In this document: piece by piece, positions 48,770 to 61,100 of the stretch | Layout: every line of letters begins with the position of its first letter | Numbering within the stretch: position 1 is the stretch's first letter | Assembly: GCF_932526225.1 (NCBI RefSeq) | Contig: NC_064048.1 | Coordinates: forward strand, 583,340-647,339 | DNA from: Nematostella vectensis | Lineage: Eukaryota; Cnidaria; Anthozoa; Actiniaria; Edwardsiidae | Direction: 5' to 3' | DNA length: 64,000 nucleotides | The notes under the pieces: generated by a model | Databases searched by the model: none | Seen by the model: only the letters and a program-made list of their open reading frames with translations | What the model was told of the DNA's origin: nothing | Program-made: the position numbers and the translations under genes

Positions 48770-48998
48770 ATGTTTCTTTACAGTACCCGTAGCTTATGAA
48801 GCGAAAGAGCGAATGACTTTACTTTAGGTGTGGCGCTTTATATAGGTAGATAGCGACCAATAAGAATTAAGAACGTGTATAGTAAGGTATCTCACGTGAA
48901 ACATATTGAGTAATACCTGTGCTATCGTAGCATGATACGTGTACTCGTACGATATAATTTACGAGTGACCTTTGAGCCTGGCTCCGGCTCCATTAACT

Positions 48999-49031
48999 GA
49001 AATTACCGTCCCTAGTGGTGACGGTAATTTT
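48999..49031. repeat. 11-bp inverted repeat upstream of DIRS-like element
   Basis: aattaccgtc (49001-49010) and gacggtaatt (49020-49029) pair perfectly, extended by one A-T and one G-T, with a 9-base loop. It may belong to the terminal or internal complementary region of the DIRS-like element, but I cannot match it to the other end. Confidence 0.55.
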
Positions 49032-50201
49032 GGAATACCGATGCGGGACGTGGCAGGCTGCTTCTGAGATCCGTATACGTAGTAACGCTACCCCTGGCGG
49101 GACGACTGGGGACGTGGTGGTTATATTCCAAATAATGGCAATCTAATGTGTTTACTGTAGTTCTGCCTGATAGCCTGACAGCCTTTTGTTTATACTTTCT
49201 ATTTATTTTCCCAACTTTCTTTCCATAAACAACAGACCCCGACAACCAGACCTTAAATCCTAAACTTATGAAATACCTTAGTGCTCCTTTTCTTTGAGTT
49301 TCAACAACTAGATTCTAGTTAATTTGTTCTCTATCGTAAAGCTTACTCTAAAGATCACAATGCTCTACCTTTTGCCTTGATATCTTCGTTATAAATATTT
49401 GATTTAGTTACTGATGGGTTACTCTAGAAAATAAAATCACACAAATGAAATCTCTTCTACTTTGACAAAACTTCTGCTTCGAGTTTAAGCTCATGTATCA
49501 TAAATATTAGCAAATAATAATAATTTTTAAGTTAAAAGATAAGACATGCTATGCTTGGCAACGGTAAACAATCAAAGTTCTTATCAAAAAATAATTATTG
49601 TACATAGTCGGGTTAGAAGCATATAAATATTAGATAGAGCAGACTGGTATTGTATATGTCTTGATTTATACAGCTTCACGGTTGGGGTTCACATTTGTCT
49701 TCAACGAATCTTCTTCCTCGTCCTCTTTTGCAGTAAGAAAGAACTTTAAAGAAAAGTAAAAGGTAAGAATGACAAATAGAAAGAATGGTATCGTAGAAAA
49801 AAGTTACAACACAGCAAAGGAACGTTTTCCGAGTACCATTTTCTGTGTTTCCTTTTTTTATCATATAATTTCCCTATCCATAGCAGTTCCTATTTTGGGG
49901 ATGAATTAAAACCTAATACGAATAAAAAGGCATGATTTTAGCTTTTTTCATATAATTATTCGCTGTGAAACATTTCCCATTGAAATATCTGAAATCATAC
50001 GTGAAAGTGCGAAGTTTTTCATTAGATTCAGATCAAGTTTTCTCAGTAATTTTCTTGATCTCTATTTGATCAGTTCATTGTTGTTTTGATTTCGTTATCT
50101 TCTTTATCATTGAAATATCAGATGCTTTTTAGATTTTCTCCCGTGTGCGCACTGTAACTTTTATTTTTTTAGTTTTTGCTCGTCATAATTTACCGTTAAT
50201 C

Positions 50202-50229
50202 CTGATGAAGGCAGCATTGCCAAAACGTC
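50202..50229 (+). ncRNA. Degenerate hammerhead-ribozyme-like motif
   Basis: ctgatga (50202-50208) is followed by a 4-bp stem (ggca/tgcc, 50210-50213 and 50218-50221) and then aaaacgtc. This matches the hammerhead order CUGAUGA, stem II, GAAAC, except that the essential G of GAAA reads A, so cleavage is unlikely. Hammerheads are known in Penelope-like elements and retrozymes; this may be a decayed end of one. The flanking stems were not resolved. Confidence 0.3.
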
Positions 50230-50813
50230 GAAAAAATTCAACCCAGTGATATATATATTTTCATTTCTTTTATATTAGGAATTAGCCAGAAATCCTTAAA
50301 ATTCACATAACCTTTGATCACTAAATTACTTAACGGGTCAATCCTTTTTATTTCTACATCGACAATAAAGACGATGATGATGATGGTTTAATGAAGAAAG
50401 GCCAAACGCATTCCCTTAACTACTGTATCCATCTTAAGCCTAAAGATACGCCGATCCCCAGGATGAATTTCCCACAGATGCGTGTTATTCTCTTGTCAAT
50501 CATCCTGCTGTCACGCACTGAGCACGTGATCTGCCAGAACTGTCCCAAAGGGACATGCTACGCTGGGACCTTCTCCAGTAAGGACCACGTGACCAAGGGA
50601 CGTTATCTGTTGGGGGCGTCGTACAGGAACCTGAGCTCACCGGCAGGTCCTCAGGCCTGTCACTCGGCATGTGTCGGCGACTGTCGGTGTCGAGCGTTCC
50701 AGATGTCGGGCAAGCGATGCGAGCTGCTTGATGAAGACAAGGATACCGCGCCTGGCAGGTTCCTCAGTAACCATGACTACCACTACTATGATCTGAAACA
50801 GAAAATCATTAGG

Positions 50814-52275
50814 GTATGTGAAAAGCATTAAGTATGAGTCTAAGGGAATTGCGTTACCGTATGAGTCAAAGGGTACTGCGTTACTGTATAATTCAAAGGG
50901 CGTTGCGTTACCGTATGAGTCAAAAGGCATTGCGTTTTGTATGAGTCAATGGGCATTGCGTTACTGTATGAAAGAATGGGCATTGCGTTACTGTATGAGT
51001 GAAAGAGCGTAGCGTTACTTGTTGAGTCAAAGGGCGTTGCATTACTGTATGAGTCAAAGGGCGTTGCGTTACTGTATAAGTCAAAGGGCGTTGCGTTACT
51101 GTATGCGTCAAAGGGCATTGTTTTACTGTATGCGTCAAATGGCGTTGCCTTACAGTATGAGTCAATGAGCATAACGTTACTGCATGAGTCAAAGGGCGTT
51201 GCGTTACTGTATGAGTCAAAGGGCGTTGCGTTACTGTATGAGTCAAAGGGCGTTGCGTTACTGTATGCGTCAAAGGGCATTGTTTTACTGTATGCGTCAA
51301 AGGGCGTTGCCTTACAGTATGAGTCAATGAGCATTACGTTACTGCATGCGTCAAAGGGCGTTGCGTTACTTGTTCAGTCAAAGGGCGTTGCGTTACTGTA
51401 TGCGTCAAAGGGCGTTGCGTTACTGTATGCGTCAAAGGGCGTTGCCTTACAGTATGAGTCAATGAGCATTAGGTTACTGCATGCGTCAAAGGGCGTTGCG
51501 TTACTTGTTCAGTCAAAGGGCGTTGCGTTACTGTATGCGTCAAAGGGCGTTGCGTTACTGTATGCGTCAAAGGGCGTTGCCTTACAGTATGAGTCAATGA
51601 GCATTACGTTACTGCATGCGTCAAAGGGCGTTGCGTTACTGTATGAGTCAAAGGGCGTTGCGTTACTGTATGAGTCAAAGGGCGTTGCGTTACTGTATGA
51701 GTCAAAAGGCGTTGCGTTACTGTATGAGTCAAAGGGCGTTGCGTTACTGTATGCGTCAAAGGGCGTTGCGTTACTGTATGCGTCAAAGGGCGTTGCCTTA
51801 CAGTATGAGTCAATGAGCATTACGTTACTGCATGCGTCAAAGGGCGTTGTTTTACTGTATGCGTCAAAGGGCGTTGCGTTACTGTATGCGTCAAAAGGCA
51901 TTGTTTTACTGTATGCGTCAAAGGGCGTTTTTTTACTGTATGAGTCGTCAAAGGGCATTGTTTTACTGTATGAGTCAAAGGGCATTGTTTTACAGTATGA
52001 GTCAATGAGCATAACGTTACCGCATAAGCCAAAGGGCGTTGCGTTACTGTATGAGTCAAAGGGCGTTGCGTTACTGTATGCGTCAAAGGGCATTGCTTTA
52101 CTGTATGCGTCAAAGGGCGTTGCCTTACAGTATGAGTCAATGAGCATTACGTTACTGTATGCGTCAAAGGGCATTGTTTTACTGTATGCGTCAAAAGGCA
52201 TTGTTTTACTGTATGCGTCAAAGGGCGTTGTTTTATTGTATGAGTCGTCAAAGGGCGTTGCGTTACAGCTAAGAT
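50814..52275 (+). repeat. 27-bp minisatellite beginning at the exon 1 splice donor
   Basis: About 53 units of gtatgagtcaaagggcgttg plus cgttact. It starts within 20 bases of the real donor (ATTAGG|gtatgtgaaaag), and each unit begins with a donor-like gtatga or gtatgc. Because 27 is divisible by three, long frames of the type ESKGVALLY or NATPFDSYS remain open on both strands; these are artefacts. A block with gtatgagtcaatgagcatta recurs about every 140-240 bp, marking higher-order structure. Confidence 0.95.
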
Positions 52276-52987
52276 GAGTTACGCCGGTGTGCAAACTGTT
52301 CAAACACTCTCCAGCACGCGTGGCTGGCGTTTGATGCATCACGGGACCAAAGGTAACGCAAGACCCCACCAGGTTTTTTTGTGATTTTCAAAGACAACCC
52401 ACGATTCCGCTGGATTCCGCTTGAATTTGAGTCTCCTAATGTTGTAGCGGTCGCCATATATTTACGACTACCAGAGACAAGCGGACGATGAACACAATGA
52501 AATTAATCTGGGATCAAAATCATTGTGGGATTGTGTTCTGTATGATAACCAAAATTTTCGAAATAAAAGAAACGGCCTTCCGACATTTCCTTTATTTTTT
52601 TAGATACGGTAACGTTCATTTTCTTTAAAATGACAGTATTTTTAGACGCGAGTTATTTTCGCTATTTAAACGATGCAAATGGGCCCAGCATTGCTGGTTG
52701 TGCAAACTGCGCCAGCGGAGCTGTAATATGTATGGATTTATACATTTTTCTTTATAATCAGAGTATTAATCTTTTGAATAAACCGTCAAGCATTTGGGTT
52801 CGATAGGGTCTTTAAGGTTGGGTTTGAAGGGACTTATTAAACGAAATATCCCTTAGCTTAGATATTGTGTGTTATAGTCATTAGTCATTTGATCAACAAA
52901 ACTATTAACGAAACGCAATGACATTCAAACACAGCAAGCTTTTAATTGACTTAGTTTCCTTTTACTAATTGTTGGGATATTTCTCAG
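52276..52987. other. Remaining intron 1 of the PAN-EGF gene
   Basis: Unique AT-rich intron sequence up to the acceptor gatatttctcag at 52987. No exon or RNA gene is evident. Confidence 0.5.
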
Positions 52988-54154
52988 GCCTCTCACATGG
53001 TGAAATGCAGTAATGGCTGCTGTGTGGGTCAGCGGTGTCTCAACGGAGGGACATGCGTGGAACACTGCGAGGATCCGAAGAAAAAGTTCTCATGCGCCTG
53101 CACACCCTCGTGCAGCGGTAGGACGTGTGAGAGATGCGGCACATACCGATCATGCCGTGACCATCACGTGACTTACCGCGAGCTTGGACAAGAGATCGCA
53201 GATGGGGTTTACCAAATACAGACCAAGGACGGAAAGGTAAACACATTTTAATATGTAAAACATAATTCTTACTAACATTTGATTAGCATTTATCTTAGGG
53301 CTGCCCTTCATACCATCACCCCCGGTCATCAAAGACTGCATGCAATATTTAGAAGTTTTTTGGCCGCAAAATCAAATCCGGATGTATGTATTGTACATTT
53401 ATGGTATATTTTACGAATACTTGCATTTTTTTTAACCTGGATTCTTTCACGGTGGCCAATTTGAAGAGACCTATGAAATACGCACAGGCATTTCCTGCTT
53501 GCTATCCCAAGTCTCCTATTGACCATATAGATGAGGGACAACATTTGTTCGATAGGAATAACTTGCTGCACTTTGTAGAAATCTTACCTTCTTTGTTTTA
53601 CTTCCAGACTTTCCCGGTGTACTGTGCGTTTGAAAAAAACAGAGTCTGGACTTTACTCGAGTCATTCGCTTTCAAACACAAAGACGATTTTCTCTTGAGT
53701 TTTATGGTAAACGCGCCTAGGACTGTTGATACTCCGAACTGGGCCAAGCATAGACTCACCCACGAAAGCATGGTTCACGTGAGAATCGACGCCACGATGT
53801 TCAAAGCCACATGCGCGTACGATCAGAAGGCAGAAATCCCCGGATGGCCACATGATCAGATGATTGCACGGTTGGCGGACTGATATTTTCTCGATATTTA
53901 CAATAAAATGCGTGAAAATGGAATCAATTGTGATACGAAACCAGTCTTGCTCGGGATGTACGGCTAGAATTTTTAATTTGCTAACTTTACACCCACATGT
54001 ATCTACCGAACTGGGCTACTGTGAGTTTAAACCTACAGGAACAGTGTTCAGTGAAGACAGCTTCGGTTATTTTTTGATAACAAACCCCAAATCAACGTGC
54101 TGTAACGGCCCTGAAGCAACAACCCAGTGGTGGGTAGGGCACGAAGTCCACTAA

Positions 54155-54620
54155 TGAAGAATTCCACGATAACAGCATGTGATAAAAGAGCAGTGGAAAC
54201 TTGAACTATACCCAGTGATGAGTTTCACACGATGTGAAGGCTTTGAATAACTGAAGAATTCCACGATAACAGCATGTAATAAAAGAGCAGTGGAAACTTG
54301 AACTATACCCAGTGATGAGTTTCACACGATTTTGAATAACTGAAGAATTCCACGATAATAGCATGTGATAAAAGAGCAGTGGAAACTTGAACTATGCCCA
54401 GTGATGAGTTTCACACGATTTTGAATAACTGAAGAATTCCACGATAACAGCATGTCATGATAAAAGAGCAGTGGAAACTTGAACTATACCCAGTGATGAG
54501 TTTCACACGATTTTGAATAACTGAAGAATTCCACGATAATAGCATGTGATAAAAGAGCAGTGGAATAAAACTATACCCAGTGGTGAGTTGCTCACAAGGT
54601 GCATGAAGGCTTTGAATAAC
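54155..54620 (+). repeat. Five-copy repeat of about 89-97 bp in the 3' UTR region
   Basis: Units begin tgaagaattccacgataa at 54155, 54252, 54341, 54430 and 54522, directly after the shifted-frame stop codon. The last unit reads gtggaataaaac where others read gtggaaacttgaac, creating an AATAAA polyadenylation signal near 54565. This supports the array being transcribed as 3' UTR, though that is inference. Confidence 0.88.
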
Positions 54621-54649
54621 TGGAACGCACGATAAAAAAAACCCATATG

Positions 54650-57600
54650 CTGCCATGCAAATGTAAATAGAATGATTATTATATTGTAAAAAGATAGATT
54701 GTCACGCTAGACATTCCTGTATAATCAAAATATTCAAGTGGTTTTAGTTTTAGAATCGATGAAAACAAATTGGTGGTCAGGTTTCTTTAATTTCATGATT
54801 TCCTTGACGTGATTTATTATAGTTATTTAATAGATATGTTATCAAGTCTTTAGAAAAACGTCATTGGTAAATGACGTGGTATCGGAAAAAAATCACCGTT
54901 TTGAGATTTCTCTCTATTATGCAGTACAAGTGGAAGGTTGATTATCCATTACCCAAACAACTGTTTTATCGACTATTTTTCTTAATCCTCGTATTTCGCC
55001 CCTACTAGACCTAAGCACCGTCACACGATAAGTCTTAGAAATAGGCGTCTTCGGTAATGTTTAATATCGAAGAAAGTATATAAAGAGGGATTCATTGCAT
55101 GTGAGCTCACGATGCCAAAAATAGTTATTGGCCTATAATCAAAAGGAAACTTGTCATATTTAAACCATACACTGACAAAGGTAACTAAAGTTAACAAAAC
55201 TATAGAATTGCGGCAGGGAAGCGGTTTGCCCATGTGGTCCAGTTCTAACAAATTAAGTTTAAAAATAAAACTATAAAAAAAGAAAAGCAACCTGCACTGC
55301 TGGACCGCAAAAAGGGAAAAGTTACATTGCTAGACATTGCATGCCCTAGTCTTGTACAACATTATTGTCGAGAGGAATAAACCGGTACCTGCCGCCAAGC
55401 GGTCAGCTAGTCCTTCATTACCCCCCCCCCCCCCCCCCCCCCCTCGACAGCACGGCCGACACCAATTCAACAGGAGAAACTCGCTCTTATTCCTTCAATA
55501 CATACGAAACCTTGCATAACTAACACCGACTAATTTGGTGTTACTTATAGGTTAATAAATATATATAAAAAATATATTGTGAAATCCAAACTATGTTACC
55601 AATAGAATATCTTCAATCTTTTCCATTACAGTACGGGCAGTATACGGTATGTAGTTACGAAACAGTTATAGTTCCGTATTACTAAGCATTTATTTTTATC
55701 GTTTTGCCTCGAAAATTGTAGATTTGAACAATTCAAAACAATCTAAATGATACAAAACCTTTATTAACCTTTCCTGAGATATAAATCCAGCTTATTTCAT
55801 CCAATGTTTTTTCCTTTCTTACGCAACCATATCCTACAATACACTGTCTGATACAAATATACACCCATGCACTCTTACACTTATCTCCCCTCTTTTTAAT
55901 CTCCCTCCTTTGCCGCCTCAATATTCCACCTACTTACCGTAAATGATCTAAAGAACGCTCTATCTAAATGAACTCTCCCTAAGTTTACAATTTCATATTG
56001 AGCGCCCCTCTCTATTCTTTTAACCCCCTCCCCCGCAACATCACTCCCGGCTCAAAAACAAACGACATAGGAATTCCGTAAAAATAAATCAAATTTTTTA
56101 CTTAATCTGAGCTTGGCTTCTACTGGGTGAGACCAAGAGACCATGATTAAAGAAAACGAATGATGAAGTCCGTGAAAACTATTTTTTAGAACAAGCAGTT
56201 ATTTTTAGATACGCCTCTGATTGGTTAGCGCTCACGTTTCCTAGCAACAAGAGTCTTACGCGCGATCACATCTTGAGCAATGTGATCGGGCAAAGGATGT
56301 TTCGGAAATCTTTTTGACCGAAAATACCTTCCTTCTTTACGAACGCTGTAAAAATGATCTTCCATAGAGTACGCTGGAGCCAATCAACCGTATCTGGGAC
56401 ATTGAAATGCATAAGGTGCGTGATTTTAGGCTCTGGGATCAACTTCCCCAGTAAAAGTTTTCACTGCTGATTCGCAAATTACTTATAACACAACAATCAA
56501 TCATAAATCTGTGTTTACAACACACAAACAATTCTCTTCCAATTCCCTTTTAATGAAAAAGATACATCCAGAACTTAATACCATTATATTCACACCGATA
56601 TTACAAATAAAAGATTTCAAGTCTTTATAATGAAGTAGATCTTATTCCAGTGACAAGGGTTTCTTGAGTGACATGATTTCGGAACATTTGCTTGAAAAAT
56701 TGAAGTTCATTCATCTAAAAATGTTATAAATCAAAGAACAATAAAGGCCTTCTTGTATTAAAATACATAACATAGACTCTGAGAATGCCTAGGTATTATA
56801 TCTTATCGAATTGCAGAGAAAAATAACTTTTTAGGAGTCTGCACGATGTATCTTGAATGAACTCCAAATTCACCGTCTCCCCCACGTCTTCCCGTTCAAT
56901 TATCTACATAACATTTAGATAACTGAACATTAGATAACTTAACAGATGACAGGACACCACCCCATGAGTAGCATTGTGATCATGAGCCTTGAAGAGAAGC
57001 TAAAAGGATAAAAACAGGTAGCGAACGAAGTAAAGAAGTGCAGAGGGAAAAATTTGGTGTGAAATTGTACTAGCTCGTGGTGCCCATAACCAAATATGGC
57101 GCGACAAACCATGTATGGATGCTATGATTGACAAGCTCGCGCAATCTAAATATAGCTTTCTTGGACGTTATCATGGGCCACGGGGATTCGTTCTCTTATA
57201 TCATGGTCTCTTGGTGAGACTCATTTAATGCTAAGAAACGCTTGCACGCGAGGGGTGCCACGGGCTATAATTTAACGTGGTCCTGACTAAGAATACAGCC
57301 CCACTGCACTGGGATTTCTTATATTGTTATAGTTCGTAAAGAACGCCCCTCTCTTATAAACGCCCTGGGCGTTTATTAAATCATTTACGGTTTTTCTTCA
57401 CGCTAGAATAACCCCATACATGAACATCTCCATGACAACCAACCTAGCACTTCACAATATCACTATTTACCCTCAATCATTCCACCCCACCCCCCACCTT
57501 TTGCCCTTGCGCCTCGGTAGGCATGCCATTCTCGCCATAAAGACAGGGTATAATTGAAATCTATTTTTCCTAAATAGGTTATAAATTTTCGACAGCTCTG

Positions 57601-57927
57601 TCCCAGGGTTCCGACAATTCCATTTAAAACAATAAAATGATTTTCTATGGGGTAAAGGGTCTAAGAAACATGCATTGTAATATAGTAGTTATAAATTTTT
57701 TTTATTTCCTTTCCATTCAGTTAGTTGTTTACATTTGTCACATTACTTTTGTTCAGTCGTTGTATTAAACGTTGGGAAGCCTGTGGTCCCAGTAATTGAT
57801 TGATCATGCGCTGACATAGAGAAGTAGTCGTGGGCGCAATTCCCTCTACGCCCGCGGGAAATTGTTACCCCCAAAAGGGGATGATTTTCCTTCGGGTTAT
57901 CCTTAATGAGGCAAAAAATCTTACAAT
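54650..57927. other. Intergenic, no gene supported
   Basis: AT-rich DNA. Visible items are a C23 homopolymer (55421-55443), an inverted pair of about 36 bp at 56131-56166 and 57182-57217, and several CT-rich patches near 55880-56040. Short frames have no recognisable domain. Confidence 0.45.
55421..55443. repeat. C23 homopolymer
   Basis: Twenty-three consecutive C residues. The length is likely unreliable in sequencing. It can form an i-motif or, on the other strand, a quadruplex. Confidence 0.8.
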
Positions 57928-57932
57928 CTTGG
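57928..57932. repeat. Target-site duplication CTTGG (left)
   Basis: cttgg here and at 62046-62050 exactly flank the LTR element, the 5-bp duplication expected of a Gypsy integrase. Confidence 0.9.
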
Positions 57933-58122
57933 TGTAGTGTATCGGGATGTCAGGTTGTAGATAAATATCCAATAAAAGAGACAGTATGTATCACTGTTAA
58001 ATCTTTATAGCTGGAACGTAAACATGGCCGAACTCAAAAAGCACATGCTCGCCTTCTACTAACTGCGCATGAGCAGTCGGAGGGGCTACTGCGCATGACA
58101 TAGTAATTCTAAATATATAACA
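57933..58122 (-). repeat. 3' LTR of the Gypsy element
   Basis: 190 bp, near-identical to 61859-62045. It contains aataaaag near 57974 and two close gcgcatga motifs near 58065 and 58091. It is the 3' LTR because the element reads on the minus strand. Confidence 0.93.
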
Positions 58123-58168
58123 ACTGCCCTCTCTCAAGTTAAATAGTAACTTATCTAGGCTACGCAGT

Positions 58169-61100
58169 TCAATAAAATCTATCAGGAGGTTTCCGGTCTC
58201 TAGATGGGTATCTCTTGACAGGGGAGGCAATCCCAGGTGGGGTCATGACTTCTGAACCCATACTCCCTAGTGTCTCAAGTGTCCCACAAGGTCTAGGCAC
58301 AGGCTCTGTAGCTTGTGTAGTCTCAACTCCTTCAGTATCCATTGTTAATGGAGACCCCATCTCAGGTAAATCCGGTAAAAGCACCTGAGGTGTACTTTCA
58401 CCTTCTTGACTAATCACTGTAGGAAAGCCATTGGGCTTCCGGTAAGTATTACCCAGTGCTTTCTGATACAACGGCTTTGGAGCTAACTGATTGGAAGGAA
58501 TATACCTAGGGCGTAATTGTTCCTCATGTATCTTCCATATTACATCACCAACTTCTACATCAAAATTTCGGGGACTGAATGTCCCAACTATTAAACCTGG
58601 TAGCCACTTTGCCCCCTTCCCAAAATTCCTAGCGAACACAGCTTGATCTTGAGAGTACTTGGGTTTGTTGTTCAAATTATCTTGAAAAATCTTAACTTCT
58701 TGTTTCATCCCTCTTGTTCGCAAAGCACTAAGCCGTATCCGGGGCTGTCTGTTTAGTAACAGTTCAGAGGGTGATTTTCCTGTAGCATTGGGTGTGGCCC
58801 TATAGGTCAACAAGAATCTATCTAATTTAGTCTGAAGTGATTCACCAGTACTGCCAATTTTACCTATTTTGTCTTTAAAGTCCCCCACATACCGTTCTGC
58901 CAGCCCATTTGTGGCGGGGTGTCCCCTTGCTGTGGTTGTATGTAAAATGTCATTACTCCTTAAAAATTTCTGAAACTCATCACTTATAAATTGGCTGCCA
59001 TTGTCAGAAACTAGGTGTTCTGGCAAACCAAAATGACTGAAAATATGTCTCAGTGCTGAAATGTTGTTAGCTGAATTGGCGGTAGTCATAGGTACAATTT
59101 CCACATACTTAGAGTAGGCATCTACAACAACTAAGAACATTTTATCTAAATATGGTCCTGCAAAATCTATGTGTAGTCGTTTCCAGGGACCCCTTAGCCA
59201 TGCCACGCAGCTGTCTTTGATGAAGGCGGAGCCTTAGCAGCTTCCTGACAGGCGACGCAAGCCTTCACAGTCTCCTCAATTTGTTAGTCCAGTTTTGGCC
59301 ACCATAAATATTTACGAGCAAGTTGTTTCATCTTCACTATGCCAAAATGTTCTGCATGCAAGTCATTTAATACAATTCCTTGTAATGATTCTGGAATAAC
59401 AACACGAGAATCCCATAACAATACTCCATCCTCACAGGATAAATCTAACTGCTTGTAGAAGTAAGGGAGGAGTTCCTTTCCTGGTTTATCAGGCCACCCG
59501 TTCCTAGTGTAATCAAGTACTTTCCTTAAAACATTATCTTTCTTGGTTTCCATGGCAACTATAGAAGCGGTTACAATTTGTTCCTCTTCGATAAACATAA
59601 CATTGACTGTCACTTGTTCCTCGGAAGAGGGTTCACACTCCACAGGTTTTCGTGATAAGAAATCTGCAAAAACATTGTCCTTGCCTGGGATAAACTATAT
59701 GGTGTAATTGTATGCAGCTAAGAGTAAAGCCCATCGCTTAATGCGAGCCGACGCTAACTGGGATACAGGTTTGTGTTCTCCCAGCAATGTAATCAAGGGC
59801 TTGTGATCAGTTAGTTACTTAAAATGTCTACCTAATAGGTATTGTCTGAATTTGGTTACTCCAAAAACAATAGCTAAGGACTCTCGCTCAATTTGAGAAT
59901 AGTTCCGTTCTGCAGAGCTAAGGGTCCTCGAAGCATAAGCCACAGGCTGCAAGGTTCCATCAGGCCCGGGCTGCAAAATAGTTGCCCCCACCCCGACCGA
60001 GGAAGCGTCACAGTGTAGAACTAGTTCAGCTGCAGGATCATAATGTTGTAACACTGTATCAGAACACATAGCAGACTTAAGGCACTCAAAAGCCTCTTGC
60101 TCAACTTTCTCTCATTTCCATGGTGTATCCTTGCGTAGTAGCTTGTATAGTGGGGAAGCTAGCTCAGCAAAGGCAGGTACAAACTTCCGTAAGAAATTTG
60201 CAGAGCCGATGAACGACTGTAGTTCTGCAACATTTCTGGGGGGTTCCGCATCCTTAATAGCTCGCACTTTCTCAGGTGCTGGCGAAATCCCTACTGCAGA
60301 GATGCAAAATCCAAGGTAAACAATCTGATCAAGCATAAAATGAAACTTGCTTTCTTTAATTTTCAGACCACATTCTTGTAGACGCTGTAGAACTCGGTGT
60401 AAATTTTCAAGGTGGATTTCATCTGTCTCTCCGTTGATCAAAATGTCATCAATGTAAACGCAGCAGCCGGGTAGACCCTTTAAGACATTCTCAATGGTGC
60501 GCTGAAAATAGAAACAGCGCTGTTAATTCCATAAGTTAGCCGTTTGTACTGGTACAATCCTTTAGTAGTATTGACGGTAGTAAACTTACGGGACTCTGGG
60601 GAGAGCTCCAGTTGATGGTAAGCCTGAGAAGTCCAGTTTGGTGTACTTTTTCCCTCCTGCTAACTTACCCAACAATTCTTCCAGTGTAGGGACTGGGTAT
60701 TGTTCAAGTGTAGAGTGCTTGTTGATAGTGACAGAGTAACCCCCACAGATGCGTAAATATCCATTGGGTTTGACTACTGGTACTGTCGGTGAGGACCAGT
60801 CAGAGTGTTCAACTCTCTCAATAATATCCTCAGCCTCCAACTTTTCTAAGGACTGTTCATATTTGTCGCGCACCGCGAAAGGTACAGTTCTAGGCTTCAC
60901 AAACACTGGATTACTATCATCTACTTGCAAGGAGACTTGTACTCCCTGGAGTTTTCCAACAGTAGTAGTATCAAAAAGAGCTGGGTATTGATGTATTATA
61001 TCCTCCGTAGTAGTCGGTACGACACTAAAAATGTTCTGCCAAGGTAGTGTAAACTTGGACATTAGGTCTCTCCCCAGAAGGGAGGACCCCTCAACGATTC

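Larger units (their letters stand above)
48830..50390. other. Intergenic, no gene seen
   Basis: The first 100-200 bases may be the 5' end of the DIRS-like element. The rest is AT-rich. It holds an 11-bp hairpin (48999-49031) and a hammerhead-like motif (50202-50229), both listed separately. A minus-strand frame at 49012-49245 has no recognisable domain. Confidence 0.45.
50463..54154 (+). pseudogene. PAN-EGF-fibrinogen-like secreted protein, frameshifted near its C-terminus
   Basis: Exons: 50463-50813, 52988-53236 and 53608-53883 or, after a shift, to 54154. The signal peptide is MRVILLSIILLSRTEHVICQ (Met at 50463 or 50478). Exon 1 is a PAN/apple-type domain (GTFSSKDHVTKGRYLLG, SACVGDCRCRAFQM, CELLD). 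Exon 2 is an EGF-like module (CLNGGTCVEHC, SCACTPSCSGRTCE) and the start of a fibrinogen-like domain (SCRDHHVTYRELG, DGVYQIQTKDGK). Exon 3 continues it (FPVYCAFEKNRVWTLLESFA). The first frame stops at TGA 53881-53883 after RLAD; the other frame continues from DIFSIF through SCSGCTARIF, GYCEFKPTG and ATTQWWVGHEVH to TAA at 54152. Both halves look like one conserved cnidarian domain, so two bases seem to be missing at 53880. It may be a real indel, an assembly error, or recoding. Exons 1-2 look intact. Confidence 0.75.

Noticed and set aside
47006-48827. Plus-strand frames of 60-140 codons across the DIRS-like element
   Set aside because: Antisense shadows of the RT/RNase H ORF without motifs of their own.
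45180-49110. Terminal or split direct repeats of the DIRS-like element
   Set aside because: A short similarity (tgaccttt with gcct) near 45308 and 48966 is too weak to call a repeat by eye.
50818-52369. Frames of up to 370 codons (ESKGVALLY and NATPFDSYS types) on both strands
   Set aside because: They are translations of the 27-bp intronic minisatellite, whose unit is divisible by three.
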